A stretch of DNA of 64,000 bases from Nitrobacter vulgaris (lineage in GTDB: Bacteria; Pseudomonadota; Alphaproteobacteria; Rhizobiales; Xanthobacteraceae). Each line of letters starts with the position of its first letter. Position 1 is the stretch's first letter. The notes beneath the pieces are model-generated. The model saw only the letters and a list, made by a program, of their open reading frames with translations, ran no database searches and was not told where the DNA came from. Below are positions 25,970 through 34,365 of the stretch, one piece after another. The position numbers and the translations under genes were made by a program. Where the stretch lies: positions 4,280 through 68,279 of the forward strand of contig NZ_JAVDPZ010000023.1 in the NCBI RefSeq assembly GCF_031453995.1, given 5' to 3'.

Positions 25970-26140
25970 TGAAAGCTCCATCTGGTTTGGTGGAGCGGTG
26001 ATCGTGCGCTGGCGTTCTTCGTTTTTTTTGGGTGATTGCTAGGTGTTGTTGCGACGAAAACGTGTTTGCCTCTGTTATTGCGCCGTGTTGCCTGAAACTC
26101 CTCGAAAATGTTAATCGAGACCAGCTCATAGGAGGATACG

Positions 26141-26725
26141 ATGGGACTACTCGTGATGATTGCTGGCCTTGTTGTGTTCCTCGGGGTGCATCTCGCGGCA
26201 ACTAAGCGCGATTTTCGTGCACGGTTAATCTCGTCCTATGGTGAAGGACCATACAAGGTGGGATTTTCGCTGATTTCCGCGGTTGGTGTCGCGCTGATTG
26301 TGTGGGGATTCCTGGACTACCGCGCCACCGGCTTGATCGACGTCTGGCATCCGCCGCGCGTGATGAAGCACATCGCGGAAGCGCTGATTTTGCCCGCCAT
26401 CATTCTTATGGTCGCGTCCTATATCCGCGGCCGCATCTACGCGAAGCTGAAGCATCCGTTGTTGGTAGGGGTGAAGCTGTGGGCGACGGCGCATCTGCTC
26501 GCCAACGGAGATCTCGGCTCGATCATTTTGTTCGGATCGATTCTTGCTTGGGCGGTTATCGATCGCATTTCGCTCAAACGCCGCTCTGATCCAAGCGGCC
26601 TACCGATTCCAGTCGGCGGGGTTCGCAACGACGTGATTGCGGTTATCGTTGGCCTCGTCCTTTATCTTGCACTCGGCGCTCTCTTCCATCCGTACGTTGT
26701 CGGCGTTCCCGTCTTCGGAGCCTGA
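26141..26725 (+). CDS. NnrU-family membrane protein
   Basis: A 194-residue protein with about six hydrophobic segments, preceded by GGAGGA. LGVHLAATKRDFRARLISSYGEGPYKVGFSLISAVG at the N-terminus, WHPPRVMKHIAEALILPAIIL (histidines near residues 69 and 76) and KHPLLVGVKLWATAHLLANGDLGSIILFG match the NnrU family, found near nitrite/nitric oxide reduction genes in denitrifiers and also near isoprenoid or heme-related genes. No nitric oxide gene is adjacent here. The biochemical function is unknown, though the conserved histidines suggest heme or metal binding. panB starts one base after its stop. Confidence 0.85.
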   Translation: MGLLVMIAGLVVFLGVHLAATKRDFRARLISSYGEGPYKVGFSLISAVGVALIVWGFLDYRATGLIDVWHPPRVMKHIAEALILPAIILMVASYIRGRIYAKLKHPLLVGVKLWATAHLLANGDLGSIILFGSILAWAVIDRISLKRRSDPSGLPIPVGGVRNDVIAVIVGLVLYLALGALFHPYVVGVPVFGA

Positions 26726-26726
26726 G

Positions 26727-27551
26727 ATGTCGATTCAGTCGACCATCAGTCGCAGGACAGCACCCGACATTCGCGCTCGCAAGAACAGCGATCCAATCGT
26801 GATGCTGACCTCGTATCATGCTCATACAGCAGCGCTGGTCGACCGCTATTGCGATGTCATCTTGGTCGGCGACAGTCTGGGTAACGTGATGCACGGTTTC
26901 GAGACCACCGTGCCGGTCACGCTCGACATGATGATCCTGCAGGGCCGCGCGGTGATGCGCGGGTCACAACATGCATTGGTCGTGGTGGACATGCCGTTCG
27001 GCTCGTATGAGGCCTCGAAGGAGCAGGCGTTTCATTCCGCCGCGCGCCTTCTCAAGGAGACGCTTTGCGGCGCGGTGAAGCTCGAAGGCGGCGTGAAGAT
27101 GGCGGAGACCATTGCATTTCTTTCCGAGCGCGGAATTCCCGTCATGGGGCATGTCGGCCTGACACCGCAATCGATCAACACGCTCGGCTCATTTCGTGCG
27201 CAGGGACGCGAGGAAGGAACTTGGCAGCCGATCGAGGACGATGCGCGTGCCGTGGCGGAGGCGGGCGCGTTCTCGATGGTGATCGAAGCGGTTGCGGAGC
27301 CGTTGGCGCGCAAGATCACGGAAACGGTGGCGATCCCGACGATCGGCATCGGTGCCAGTCCCGCCTGCGACGGCCAGGTGCTGGTGTTGGAGGACATGCT
27401 CGGCTTGTCGCCGCGAGCGCCGAAATTTGTCCGGCGCTATGGCGAACTCGGCCCCATGATCGAGGCCGCGATCGAAGGTTATGCACGCGACGTGCGTAGC
27501 CGCGCCTTTCCCGGTCCCGAGCACGTTTATGCGATGAAGCCGAAGAGCTAG
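26727..27551 (+). CDS. panB: 3-methyl-2-oxobutanoate hydroxymethyltransferase
   Basis: A 274-residue TIM-barrel enzyme, usual length for PanB. It transfers a hydroxymethyl group from 5,10-methylene-THF to ketoisovalerate, the first step of pantothenate synthesis. Landmarks: MLTSYHAHTAALVDRYCDVILVGDSLGNVMHGF near residues 24-56, DMPFGSYEASKEQA, AVKLEGG, VMGHVGLTPQS near 135-146, the catalytic Glu in FSMVIEAVAEPLA and IPTIGIGASPACDGQVLVLED. Start ATG 26727 sits one base after the nnrU-like stop, so the two are co-transcribed. Confidence 0.96.
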   Translation: MSIQSTISRRTAPDIRARKNSDPIVMLTSYHAHTAALVDRYCDVILVGDSLGNVMHGFETTVPVTLDMMILQGRAVMRGSQHALVVVDMPFGSYEASKEQAFHSAARLLKETLCGAVKLEGGVKMAETIAFLSERGIPVMGHVGLTPQSINTLGSFRAQGREEGTWQPIEDDARAVAEAGAFSMVIEAVAEPLARKITETVAIPTIGIGASPACDGQVLVLEDMLGLSPRAPKFVRRYGELGPMIEAAIEGYARDVRSRAFPGPEHVYAMKPKS

Positions 27552-27724
27552 ATCGCCATGGCCGGTTCGAACTCCTCATCAAGTTTATGATCGCTTGACT
27601 AGAATTTTCTTGTTGTATCAACCATTGCGAGAACACGCTATCCGTGCGAAGTAACGTCCACGCTCGCTTGCGGTGTGTCAACAACAACATGGCAGCCCTA
27701 AATGGCTGTGCGCTCGGAGCACAG

Positions 27725-29539
27725 ATGCGAACTCTTATTCTGGCCCTCGTCCTCCTGAATTTTCCTCTCGCCACCTCATCCTTTGCCGACGAGTCTGGTC
27801 CGGTATTCGTTGACCAAGGCTCAGCTTGGGATATGCCCAGCCGCACCGATTTCTACACGCGCGATCAAGGTTCGCGCCTCATTCCATTGGCGTGGCTCAA
27901 GGCACTCAAGCAAGCTGACGGGGCTCCCTTTCTTTCCGGCGGGCTGACACGATACGGATATTTGCCGGCGCTCGATGCTTCGCAGGAGCTTCCTGTCGGT
28001 TTTTATGCATCAGGCCCGACGGGCGCGAAGGTTGTCGGGATGACGTGCTCCGCCTGTCACACCCGCCAGATCAAGGTCGCAGAACGGCAGTATCGTATCG
28101 ATGGCGGGCTGGCGCTCGTCGATTTCCAAACGTTCTTAAGCGATCTCGATAAGGCGATGGCGCGGGCAACGTCCGACGATGCCGCGTTCAATGCATTTGC
28201 AGCGTCTGTCCTTCAGACGGCCAAGCCCGATAGCAATAAAGTCGCCGCGCTGCGGAGCGACGTCGATGCATGGTACGTGCGATACCACACCATCATTGAT
28301 CGATCTCTTCCGAACACCGCCTGGGGATTGGGGCGCCTCGATGCAGTCGGCATGATCTTCAATCGCGTGACGGGGTTGGGCATCGGCCCGGAGCCGACAT
28401 TTTTGATCCCCGAAAACATTCACAGAGCCGATGCGCCGGTACGCTATCCTTTTCTCTGGAACGCGCCAAAACAGGACAAGACGCAGTGGCCGGGATTCGC
28501 CGACAACGGGAGCGATATCCTCGGGCTGGCTCGGAATGTTGGCGAAGTGATGGGCGTGTTCGGCAACTTCCAGCCGACGCACGATGGCCTGTTTATCGAC
28601 TTCCTGAACAATAATTCGGTGAATTTTGACGGGCTGCAAAAGCTTGAGGATCTGGCAAAGAAAATCGGGCCGCCGAAATGGCCATGGTCCGTCGACGCCG
28701 CGCTGGCGGCCAAGGGCAAAACGATCTTTGAACGGTCGGCGGCTGATGGCGGCTGCCAGGAATGCCATGGCCAAAAAGCCGGCACGGAGCGTTTTCCATT
28801 TCAGCAGACCTGGGCGACGCCAATTCAGAACGTCGGGACGGACACGCGTGAATACGATATCCTGGGATGGACGGCCAAATCGGGAGTCCTGAAAGGTGCT
28901 TACATTCCGTTCGCGACCAAGCCTCTGAAAGAAACCGACCTCGCATTCAACATCCTTTCGACCTCGGTGATAGGCACGATCGGAGAGCACGTCCTGAGCT
29001 TTTCGAAAGGCACCTCACCACGAGCCCTTGGTGTTTCTGCCAAGCCCGAGGTCGCGCAGGGCGCGTCCGAGCCTGTCGATGCCACTCGACTCCCAACCGT
29101 CTTGCAGGACTTGCCGGGTGCATTCAGGTTTCCCGACGCCGCTGCAACTCCTGAAACCCGTCTTCGACTCGACATGGATGCTGGAAGCTCAAGCTCGAAA
29201 ACGGACGCTGCAGCCCCAACGCCTCCGAAGGGCGCCTATGAATCGCGGGTTCTCTACGGCATATGGGCGGCCGCTCCGTACCTGCACAATGGCTCGGTCG
29301 CGAGTCTTGCCGAGTTGCTCAAGCCTGCAAGCCAACGGCAGCAGCGTTTTGCGATCGGTCCCGACTATGACGTGAATAACATTGGCATTGCTTTAAATCA
29401 GGCCCAGGCCGGCAATGTTCGCGAAACAACCGGTTGCGACGATCTGAACTCAGGCAACAGCCGTTGCGGTCACGAATTTGGGACGAGCCTGCCGGATGCT
29501 GACAAGAAAGCTCTTCTCGAATATCTGAAAACGCTTTGA
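27725..29539 (+). CDS. Di-heme cytochrome c, RoxA/peroxidase-like
   Basis: ATG 27725 begins a signal peptide (MRTLILALVLLNFPLATSSFA), giving 604 residues. Two covalent heme motifs are present: CSACH at 108-112 and CQECH at 344-348. The second half (GGCQECHGQKAGTERFPFQQTWATPIQNVGTDTREYD, and the late APYLHNGSVASLAELL) matches the large di-heme RoxA/RoxB-like branch rather than the short CcpA peroxidases. Known members oxidise rubber or act as peroxidase-like enzymes in the periplasm. Here the substrate is unknown. It stands alone, with a repeat-rich gap after it. Confidence 0.85.
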   Translation: MRTLILALVLLNFPLATSSFADESGPVFVDQGSAWDMPSRTDFYTRDQGSRLIPLAWLKALKQADGAPFLSGGLTRYGYLPALDASQELPVGFYASGPTGAKVVGMTCSACHTRQIKVAERQYRIDGGLALVDFQTFLSDLDKAMARATSDDAAFNAFAASVLQTAKPDSNKVAALRSDVDAWYVRYHTIIDRSLPNTAWGLGRLDAVGMIFNRVTGLGIGPEPTFLIPENIHRADAPVRYPFLWNAPKQDKTQWPGFADNGSDILGLARNVGEVMGVFGNFQPTHDGLFIDFLNNNSVNFDGLQKLEDLAKKIGPPKWPWSVDAALAAKGKTIFERSAADGGCQECHGQKAGTERFPFQQTWATPIQNVGTDTREYDILGWTAKSGVLKGAYIPFATKPLKETDLAFNILSTSVIGTIGEHVLSFSKGTSPRALGVSAKPEVAQGASEPVDATRLPTVLQDLPGAFRFPDAAATPETRLRLDMDAGSSSSKTDAAAPTPPKGAYESRVLYGIWAAAPYLHNGSVASLAELLKPASQRQQRFAIGPDYDVNNIGIALNQAQAGNVRETTGCDDLNSGNSRCGHEFGTSLPDADKKALLEYLKTL

Positions 29540-29902
29540 CGGCTGGCCTGCTTCGCCAAGCGTATTTCGTAACACCGTTCCGGCCTTACGCGACGTCAAC
29601 CTGTTGTTCATCGAACAGCGTGGATGAAGACAAGTGAAGCTGGGACGGTGTTGTCAGCATGAAAAGTACGGCTTGGCATCGCGTTCTTCGTGACACAGGA
29701 ACTCCGGCAGTCGAGCCTCACCGTAGCGTCATGTCCTCGGGCTTGACCCGAGGATGGAATCCGGTTCGCGTGAAGAAAACGCTTTAGCCGATCGGACTCG
29801 CTTTTGCCTTGTCGGTGCCATATCGCTACGATATCGCGGTCGCTATTGGTGGGGGCGCGCGCGGCGCGGCGCTGTGGTTTGGGGAAGCGGGGATAGCAGT
29901 AA
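29540..29902. other. 363-bp intergenic region with repeat remnants
   Basis: No gene. It contains a perfect 8-bp hairpin (TCCTCGGG 29734-29741 with CCCGAGGA 29747-29754) followed directly by a 29755-29786 fragment identical over 22 bases to the repeat at 45305-45326. The remainder presumably carries the promoter of the YfgM-like gene. Confidence 0.65.
29734..29786. repeat. Composite short repeat: palindrome plus partial 100-bp element
   Basis: TCCTCGGG-CTTGA-CCCGAGGA is a perfect stem of the common intergenic type that brackets GGCTTGACCC. It is followed at 29761-29782 by the string seen as CCGGTTCGCGTGAAGAAA(...) in the element at 45305. The two pieces are fused, so this looks like a truncated copy (see the full elements at 32913 and 45278). 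Confidence 0.6.
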
Positions 29903-30556
29903 GTGACTGAGATATTTAGTGAAATTGATGATGAGCTGCGTCGCGAACAGGTCCAGAGAATTTGGAGCCGCTATTCGGCGCTAATCATTGCCGCCATCAT
30001 TCTCGTGATTGCCGCTGTCGGCGGTTGGCGTGGATACCAATATCTCCAGACCCAGAAGGCCGCCGAGGCCAGTTCGACCTTTGAAGCGGCGGCTGCGCTG
30101 GCCGATCAAAACAAGCATGCCGAAGCGGAAGCGGCTTTCACCAAACTGGCGGAGACCGCACCGCCCGGATATCGTAATCTGTCGCGGCTTCGCGCCGCTG
30201 CTGAAGCCGCCAAGCATGACGTCAATGCAGCGGTGAAACTTTATGATGCGATTGCCGCCGACAGCGGGTTCAGCAGCGCCGAGCGTGATCTTGCGCGGGT
30301 GCGCGCCGCCGGATTGCTGGTGGACACCGAAACCTACAACAACATGCTGCAGCGGCTCGAGCCGACGACTGCGCCCGAGGCGACCTTTCGCCATACCGCG
30401 CGCGAGCTTTTGGCGTTATCCGCCTGGCGTAACGACGACACCACGGCTGCACGGAAGTGGCTCGACATGATCAGCGAGGACGGCCAGACGCCGTCCAGCC
30501 TGCGCAACCGCGCCGAAGCCCTGCAAGCTTTGCTGCCGCCGGTTGCGAAGAGCTGA
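29903..30556 (+). CDS. YfgM-like tetratricopeptide membrane protein
   Basis: A 217-residue protein from GTG 29903: EIDDELRREQVQRIWSRYSAL, then one membrane helix (about residues 24-41), and a periplasmic TPR-like helical part (AEAEAAFTKLAETAPPGYRNLSRLRAAAEA, TYNNMLQRLEPTTAPEATFRHTAREL). This is the TPR-21/YfgM family that helps periplasmic chaperones and outer-membrane protein assembly. In many proteobacteria the next genes are bamB and der. Here der is present two genes later, with a short lipoprotein between. Confidence 0.85.
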   Translation: MTEIFSEIDDELRREQVQRIWSRYSALIIAAIILVIAAVGGWRGYQYLQTQKAAEASSTFEAAAALADQNKHAEAEAAFTKLAETAPPGYRNLSRLRAAAEAAKHDVNAAVKLYDAIAADSGFSSAERDLARVRAAGLLVDTETYNNMLQRLEPTTAPEATFRHTARELLALSAWRNDDTTAARKWLDMISEDGQTPSSLRNRAEALQALLPPVAKS

Positions 30557-30594
30557 GCAGGTTTGTCGAACTCAAGCTTGAACGAGAACCGTCG

Positions 30595-31113
30595 ATGCGC
30601 CGCTCGCAACGCCTATTGACTTTCGCTGTTCTGATTTCGCTGTGCGGCGTGCTGGCTGGTTGCGGTAGTGGCGGCCTGAACAATTGGGATCCGTCCGATT
30701 TGCTCGGCTTCCTCGATACGAAGAAGAAGATGCAGGGTAACCGCCAGCCGGTTTTCCCGGGTGGCGTTCCGGGCATCGAGCAAGGCGTGCCGAAGGATCT
30801 TTACAAGAGCGACGGCGAGCTTCAGCAAGCTCAGCCTGCCACGGCACCGGCGCCGGAATCGGGGCGGGCGCGACAACAGGGCGCAGCAAACGGCTCGTCC
30901 GGTGGCGCCGAGGCCGCCGCCGCTGATGCCGGCACTGCCGCCGCCGCGCCCAGCAAGCCCAAGCGTCTCGTTCATCGGCGGGCCACGTCCCTGCCAAAAG
31001 AAGAGTCCCCGTCGGCGCAGCAGGCTGCACCGCCGCCGCCTGCCGCACAACAGACCGAGCCGGCAGCGTCGCCATTCCCGGCACCGATGCCCAGCGGCAG
31101 CTTCTCGCGCTGA
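30595..31113 (+). CDS. Pro/Ala-rich lipoprotein between yfgM-like and der
   Basis: A 172-residue protein from ATG 30595 with a lipobox: hydrophobic core then LAGC near residue 21, so it is probably lipid-anchored. The part after the Cys is glycine-rich (GSGGLNNWDPSDLLGFLDTKKKMQG), then a Pro-rich middle (FPGGVPGIEQGVPKDLYKSDGE) and a long Ala/Pro/Ser-rich tail. It occupies the slot normally used by bamB, but it lacks the beta-propeller sequence repeats and is far too short. Whether it is a functional replacement is open. Confidence 0.75.
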   Translation: MRRSQRLLTFAVLISLCGVLAGCGSGGLNNWDPSDLLGFLDTKKKMQGNRQPVFPGGVPGIEQGVPKDLYKSDGELQQAQPATAPAPESGRARQQGAANGSSGGAEAAAADAGTAAAAPSKPKRLVHRRATSLPKEESPSAQQAAPPPPAAQQTEPAASPFPAPMPSGSFSR

Positions 31114-31178
31114 CAGCGGTATCGGCGCTGCTGAAACACTGGTATTGAGACGCCGCCCGGAACGGGCGCGGAGCGTCG

Positions 31179-32561
31179 ATGTCCTTCACCATTGCCATCA
31201 TAGGCCGACCCAATGTCGGCAAGTCGACCCTGTTCAATCGTCTGGTCGGGCAGAAGCTGGCGCTGGTTGATGACGAGCCAGGCGTCACACGTGATCGCCG
31301 CGAAGGACAGGCTCGGCTCGGCGACCTCGATTTCACGGTGATCGACACCGCTGGTCTCGATGAAGGTCCGCGCGGCTCGCTGACGGCGCGAATGCAGCAG
31401 CAGACCGAAGCTGCGATTGCAGCCGCCGATGCCCTGATGTTCGTATTCGATGCGCGTGCGGGCCTCACGCCGACCGATCGTTCGTTCGCCGATTTCGCGC
31501 GCCGCGCCAACAAGCCGGTTGTGCTCGTCGCCAACAAGAGCGAGGGCAGGCACGGGGACGCCGGGGCTCTGGAATCCTATGCGCTGGGCCTTGGCGATCC
31601 GATCGGGGTGTCCGCCGAGCACGGCGAGGGCATGAGCGATTTGTATGACGCATTGCGTGCCGTGATGCCGGAGCCAGCCGAAGAAGCCGAGGAATTCGAC
31701 GATGACGACATCATCGAGTCCGACGATATCTCGCAGCGGCCGATCCGCGTGGCGATTGTCGGGCGCCCCAATGCCGGCAAATCGACACTGATCAATTATC
31801 TGCTTGGGGAAGAGCGGCTGCTGACCAGTTCCGAAGCCGGCACCACGCGGGATTCCATTTCGGTCGAGCTCGACTGGAAGGGACGCGATTTTCGCATCTT
31901 CGACACCGCCGGGCTACGGCGCAGGTCGCGGATCGAGGAGAAGCTCGAGAAACTGTCGGTGGCGGATACGTTGCGCGCCGTCAGGTTCGCCGAAGTCGTC
32001 GTGCTGATGATGGATGTGCAGAACAAATTCGAGGAGCAGGACCTCCGCATCGCCGACCTGATCGAACGTGAAGGCCGCGCTCTGGTGATTGCCGTCAACA
32101 AATGGGATCTGATGGATCGGGGATCCGGCCGGATCGCGTCGCTGCGTACCGATGCAGATCACTGGCTACCGCAGGTCAAGGGTGCGCCGATTGTCGCGGT
32201 CTCCGGCCTGACGGGCGACGGGATCGACGGCCTAATGACGGCGATCCAAAGCGCCTACGCCGTCTGGAATCGTCGTGTGCCGACCGCGGCGCTCAATCTC
32301 TGGTTCGAGCAGGCGGTCGATGCCAACCCGCCGCCAGCTGTTTCGGGTCGGCGATTGAAACTCAACTATGTAACCCAGGCCAAGGCGCGGCCGCCGAGTT
32401 TCATTGTGTTCTGTTCGCGGGCGGACGCGGTTCCGGAATCCTATCTGCGCTATCTCGTCAACAGCCTGCGCGGCTTTTTCGATCTCCCCGGCACGCCGAT
32501 CCGCGTCACGCTTCGCGAAAAAGCTAATCCGTTCGCGCATAAGCGCAAGCGCAAGTCATAG
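31179..32561 (+). CDS. der: GTPase Der (EngA), 50S ribosome assembly factor
   Basis: A 460-residue double GTPase: the first P-loop GRPNVGKST at residues 9-17 and the second GRPNAGKST near 195, with switch motifs DTAGLDEGPRG and DTAGLRRRSRI, G4 NKSEG and NKWD, and a KH-like C-terminal domain ending in basic KRKRKS. An acidic linker (EEAEEFDDDDIIESDD) joins the two G domains, as in Der. It functions in 50S subunit maturation. The upstream lipoprotein and TPR gene suggest a conserved cluster. Confidence 0.96.
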   Translation: MSFTIAIIGRPNVGKSTLFNRLVGQKLALVDDEPGVTRDRREGQARLGDLDFTVIDTAGLDEGPRGSLTARMQQQTEAAIAAADALMFVFDARAGLTPTDRSFADFARRANKPVVLVANKSEGRHGDAGALESYALGLGDPIGVSAEHGEGMSDLYDALRAVMPEPAEEAEEFDDDDIIESDDISQRPIRVAIVGRPNAGKSTLINYLLGEERLLTSSEAGTTRDSISVELDWKGRDFRIFDTAGLRRRSRIEEKLEKLSVADTLRAVRFAEVVVLMMDVQNKFEEQDLRIADLIEREGRALVIAVNKWDLMDRGSGRIASLRTDADHWLPQVKGAPIVAVSGLTGDGIDGLMTAIQSAYAVWNRRVPTAALNLWFEQAVDANPPPAVSGRRLKLNYVTQAKARPPSFIVFCSRADAVPESYLRYLVNSLRGFFDLPGTPIRVTLREKANPFAHKRKRKS

Positions 32562-32612
32562 CGCGCACCGCTAATCGATTTGTCGATCAGAATTGCCAGA
32601 AGCAGGACGCCG

Positions 32613-32780
32613 TCACCGGCTGCAAGGAGGCTGTGCGCGCTGCAGAAGATGCGCTCTGTAATTCTCCAACAAGTCGGCGGCCAATCCGGCCGGAGTTCGG
32701 CAGTCGCCGTCGGCCTTTTCGTCGGACGGTGAGTTCTTGAGGGTAAAAGCGCGTATCACGCGCTCGACAACGGCTTGCAT
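32613..32780 (-). CDS. Small hypothetical protein (55 aa)
   Basis: A 55-codon frame with AGGAG six bases before ATG 32780 and a stop at 32613-32615. The sequence (begins MQAVVERVIRAFTLKN, then a charged SPSDEKADGD stretch, then AADLLENYRAHLLQRAQ) reads as two amphipathic helices with a polar joint, and there is no signal peptide. It is convergent with der. The good ribosome site makes a real gene likely. No family recognised. Confidence 0.55.
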   Translation of the reverse strand: MQAVVERVIRAFTLKNSPSDEKADGDCRTPAGLAADLLENYRAHLLQRAQPPCSR

Positions 32781-32912
32781 CGACAGCTCCTGACCCGCCC
32801 GACACCATCCATCGCGTATTTCCAGTCATTTGTGAGGCGGCCGTCCCAAATGGTTCAATACCCCGGCGCTAGCGGAACGCGACCGATGACGGCCAATCGC
32901 CGGCGCGCCTAT

Positions 32913-33014
32913 AGCGTTTTCGAGCGAAGTGGAAACCGGTTCGCGGGAAGAAACGCGTTAAATCAAAATCATGGAGCTCCGCTTCTGATTCCCATCCGAA
33001 GCGGAACGGCTCTA
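32913..33014. repeat. About 100-bp interspersed element, copy A
   Basis: Begins AGCGTTTTCGAGCGAAGTGG, contains ACCGGTTCGCGGGAAGAA and ends CGGAACGGCTCTAG. The same order of blocks occurs at 45278-45382 (copy B) with a few substitutions and one deletion, and a fragment lies at 29755-29786. The ends AGC/GCT are inverted. It lies between the 55-aa gene and the SDR stop. Confidence 0.7.
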
Positions 33015-33755
33015 GGCCGGCGGCGAGCCGAAGCTCATAACCTCGCGGCTGGCGTAGTCGTATAGTTTTCCGGTCTCGCTCCAGGAGGGAAGGCACATCG
33101 GTATAATGAGATCCGCAACCTGTTCCGGCGTGTCCAGCGTCATGGGATCCTCGCCGGGGAACACTGTGGCGCGCATCCGGGTCCGGATCGGTCCCGGATC
33201 GAACAGGTTGACGCGGAGCGGAGTCGAGGCGGTCTCGTTTGCCCAGCATCGCGCCAGCGTGTCCAGCGCCGCCTTCGAGGCTGCATAGGGGCCGCGATAA
33301 GCGTTGGCCTCGCCAGCAGCGCTGGCGGTAACGAATACCGCGCGTCCGGCATCCGATTGCTGCAGCAACGGTTCCATGCAGCGGATCAATTGAAAATTCG
33401 CGGTGACGTTGATCGCCATCACGTCCTGCCATGGCTTCATCTCGATGTGGCCAAGCGGGGAGGATGGACCGGCGATGCCCGCGTTGCCGATGAGGATATC
33501 GAGTTTGCCGTGACGCTCGTTCAGGGCCGCGCCGAGCCGTGCGATTCCATCGAAGTCGGTGAGATTGAGCGGCACCAGCGTCGCGTTGCCGCCGTCCTTG
33601 CGGATGTCGTCGTCGAGTTCTTCGAGCCCGCCTTGCGTGCGCGCAACTGCGATGACATGCGCGCCGGCTTTGGCAAGCGCGCGTGCGGTGGCGTAGCCGA
33701 TGCCGCGCGAGGCGCCGCTGACAAGCGCTATGCGGGAGGCGAGCGGTTGTGTCAT
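33012..33755 (-). CDS. Short-chain dehydrogenase/reductase (SDR)
   Basis: From ATG 33755, 247 residues. Glycine motif GASRGIGYATARAL near residues 13-26, NNAG-type NAGIAG near 93-98, and the catalytic YAASKAAL near 156-163 with the upstream Ser. It belongs to the classical NAD(P)-dependent SDR family. The substrate is unknown. A GNAT gene is divergent 52 bases upstream. The 3' end abuts repeat copy A. Confidence 0.85.
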   Translation of the reverse strand: MTQPLASRIALVSGASRGIGYATARALAKAGAHVIAVARTQGGLEELDDDIRKDGGNATLVPLNLTDFDGIARLGAALNERHGKLDILIGNAGIAGPSSPLGHIEMKPWQDVMAINVTANFQLIRCMEPLLQQSDAGRAVFVTASAAGEANAYRGPYAASKAALDTLARCWANETASTPLRVNLFDPGPIRTRMRATVFPGEDPMTLDTPEQVADLIIPMCLPSWSETGKLYDYASREVMSFGSPPA

Positions 33756-33807
33756 GACTGGGGTGCTTCGTGCTAGGGGGGGGACGAGGACGGAGGTTCT
33801 GTGCCTT

Positions 33808-34338
33808 ATGCCCGAATTATCTGGCGAGGCCAAAGGCGAATGGAGGCCGATGGTGCCCAGTGACCTGCCGCAGGTACTGGCAGTTGCAAAAGAGGTTCAT
33901 CCAGCGTTTCCAGAGGATGCGGAAGTGTTCGCCGAGCGGCTCTGCCTTTACACGGCTGGCTGCCTGGTCTTCCACGCCGGCAGGACTATCGCCGGCTATG
34001 TCATCAGCCATCCGTGGCGGGCCAAGGATCCGCCGGCGTTGAATTCATACCTCGGCGAGTTGCCCAGGCGACCTGAAACTTACTATATTCACGACCTTGC
34101 ATTGCTGTCCGGGTTGCGTGGGACCGGCGCGGCGTCATTGGCGGTGTCGCAGGTGCTCGTGCGAGCGGGTAAGGAAAGACTCGCCACCGTTTCGCTGGTG
34201 GCAGTCAATGACTCCGCGGGATTTTGGGTGCGACATGGCTTCCGCGCGATCCCGCTCGACGAGATCGGTGACGTCACACTGATGCGGAAGCTGCATGGTT
34301 ACAGCAAAGCGGCGTCGTTCATGGTTCGGCAGTTTTGA
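33808..34338 (+). CDS. GNAT-family N-acetyltransferase
   Basis: A 176-residue protein from ATG 33808 (CGGAGG 12 bases upstream). WRPMVPSDLPQVLAVAKEVHP, FHAGRTIAGYVISHPW, YYIHDLALLSGLRGTGAASLAVSQVL (acetyl-CoA pyrophosphate loop, GLRGTGAA near residues 107-115) and VAVNDSAGFWVRHGFR are the four canonical GNAT blocks. The substrate is unknown. It is divergent from the SDR gene and convergent with purF. Confidence 0.85.
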   Translation: MPELSGEAKGEWRPMVPSDLPQVLAVAKEVHPAFPEDAEVFAERLCLYTAGCLVFHAGRTIAGYVISHPWRAKDPPALNSYLGELPRRPETYYIHDLALLSGLRGTGAASLAVSQVLVRAGKERLATVSLVAVNDSAGFWVRHGFRAIPLDEIGDVTLMRKLHGYSKAASFMVRQF

Positions 34339-34365
34339 CTGCGGTCGCTTGTGGGGCGTGTCCGG

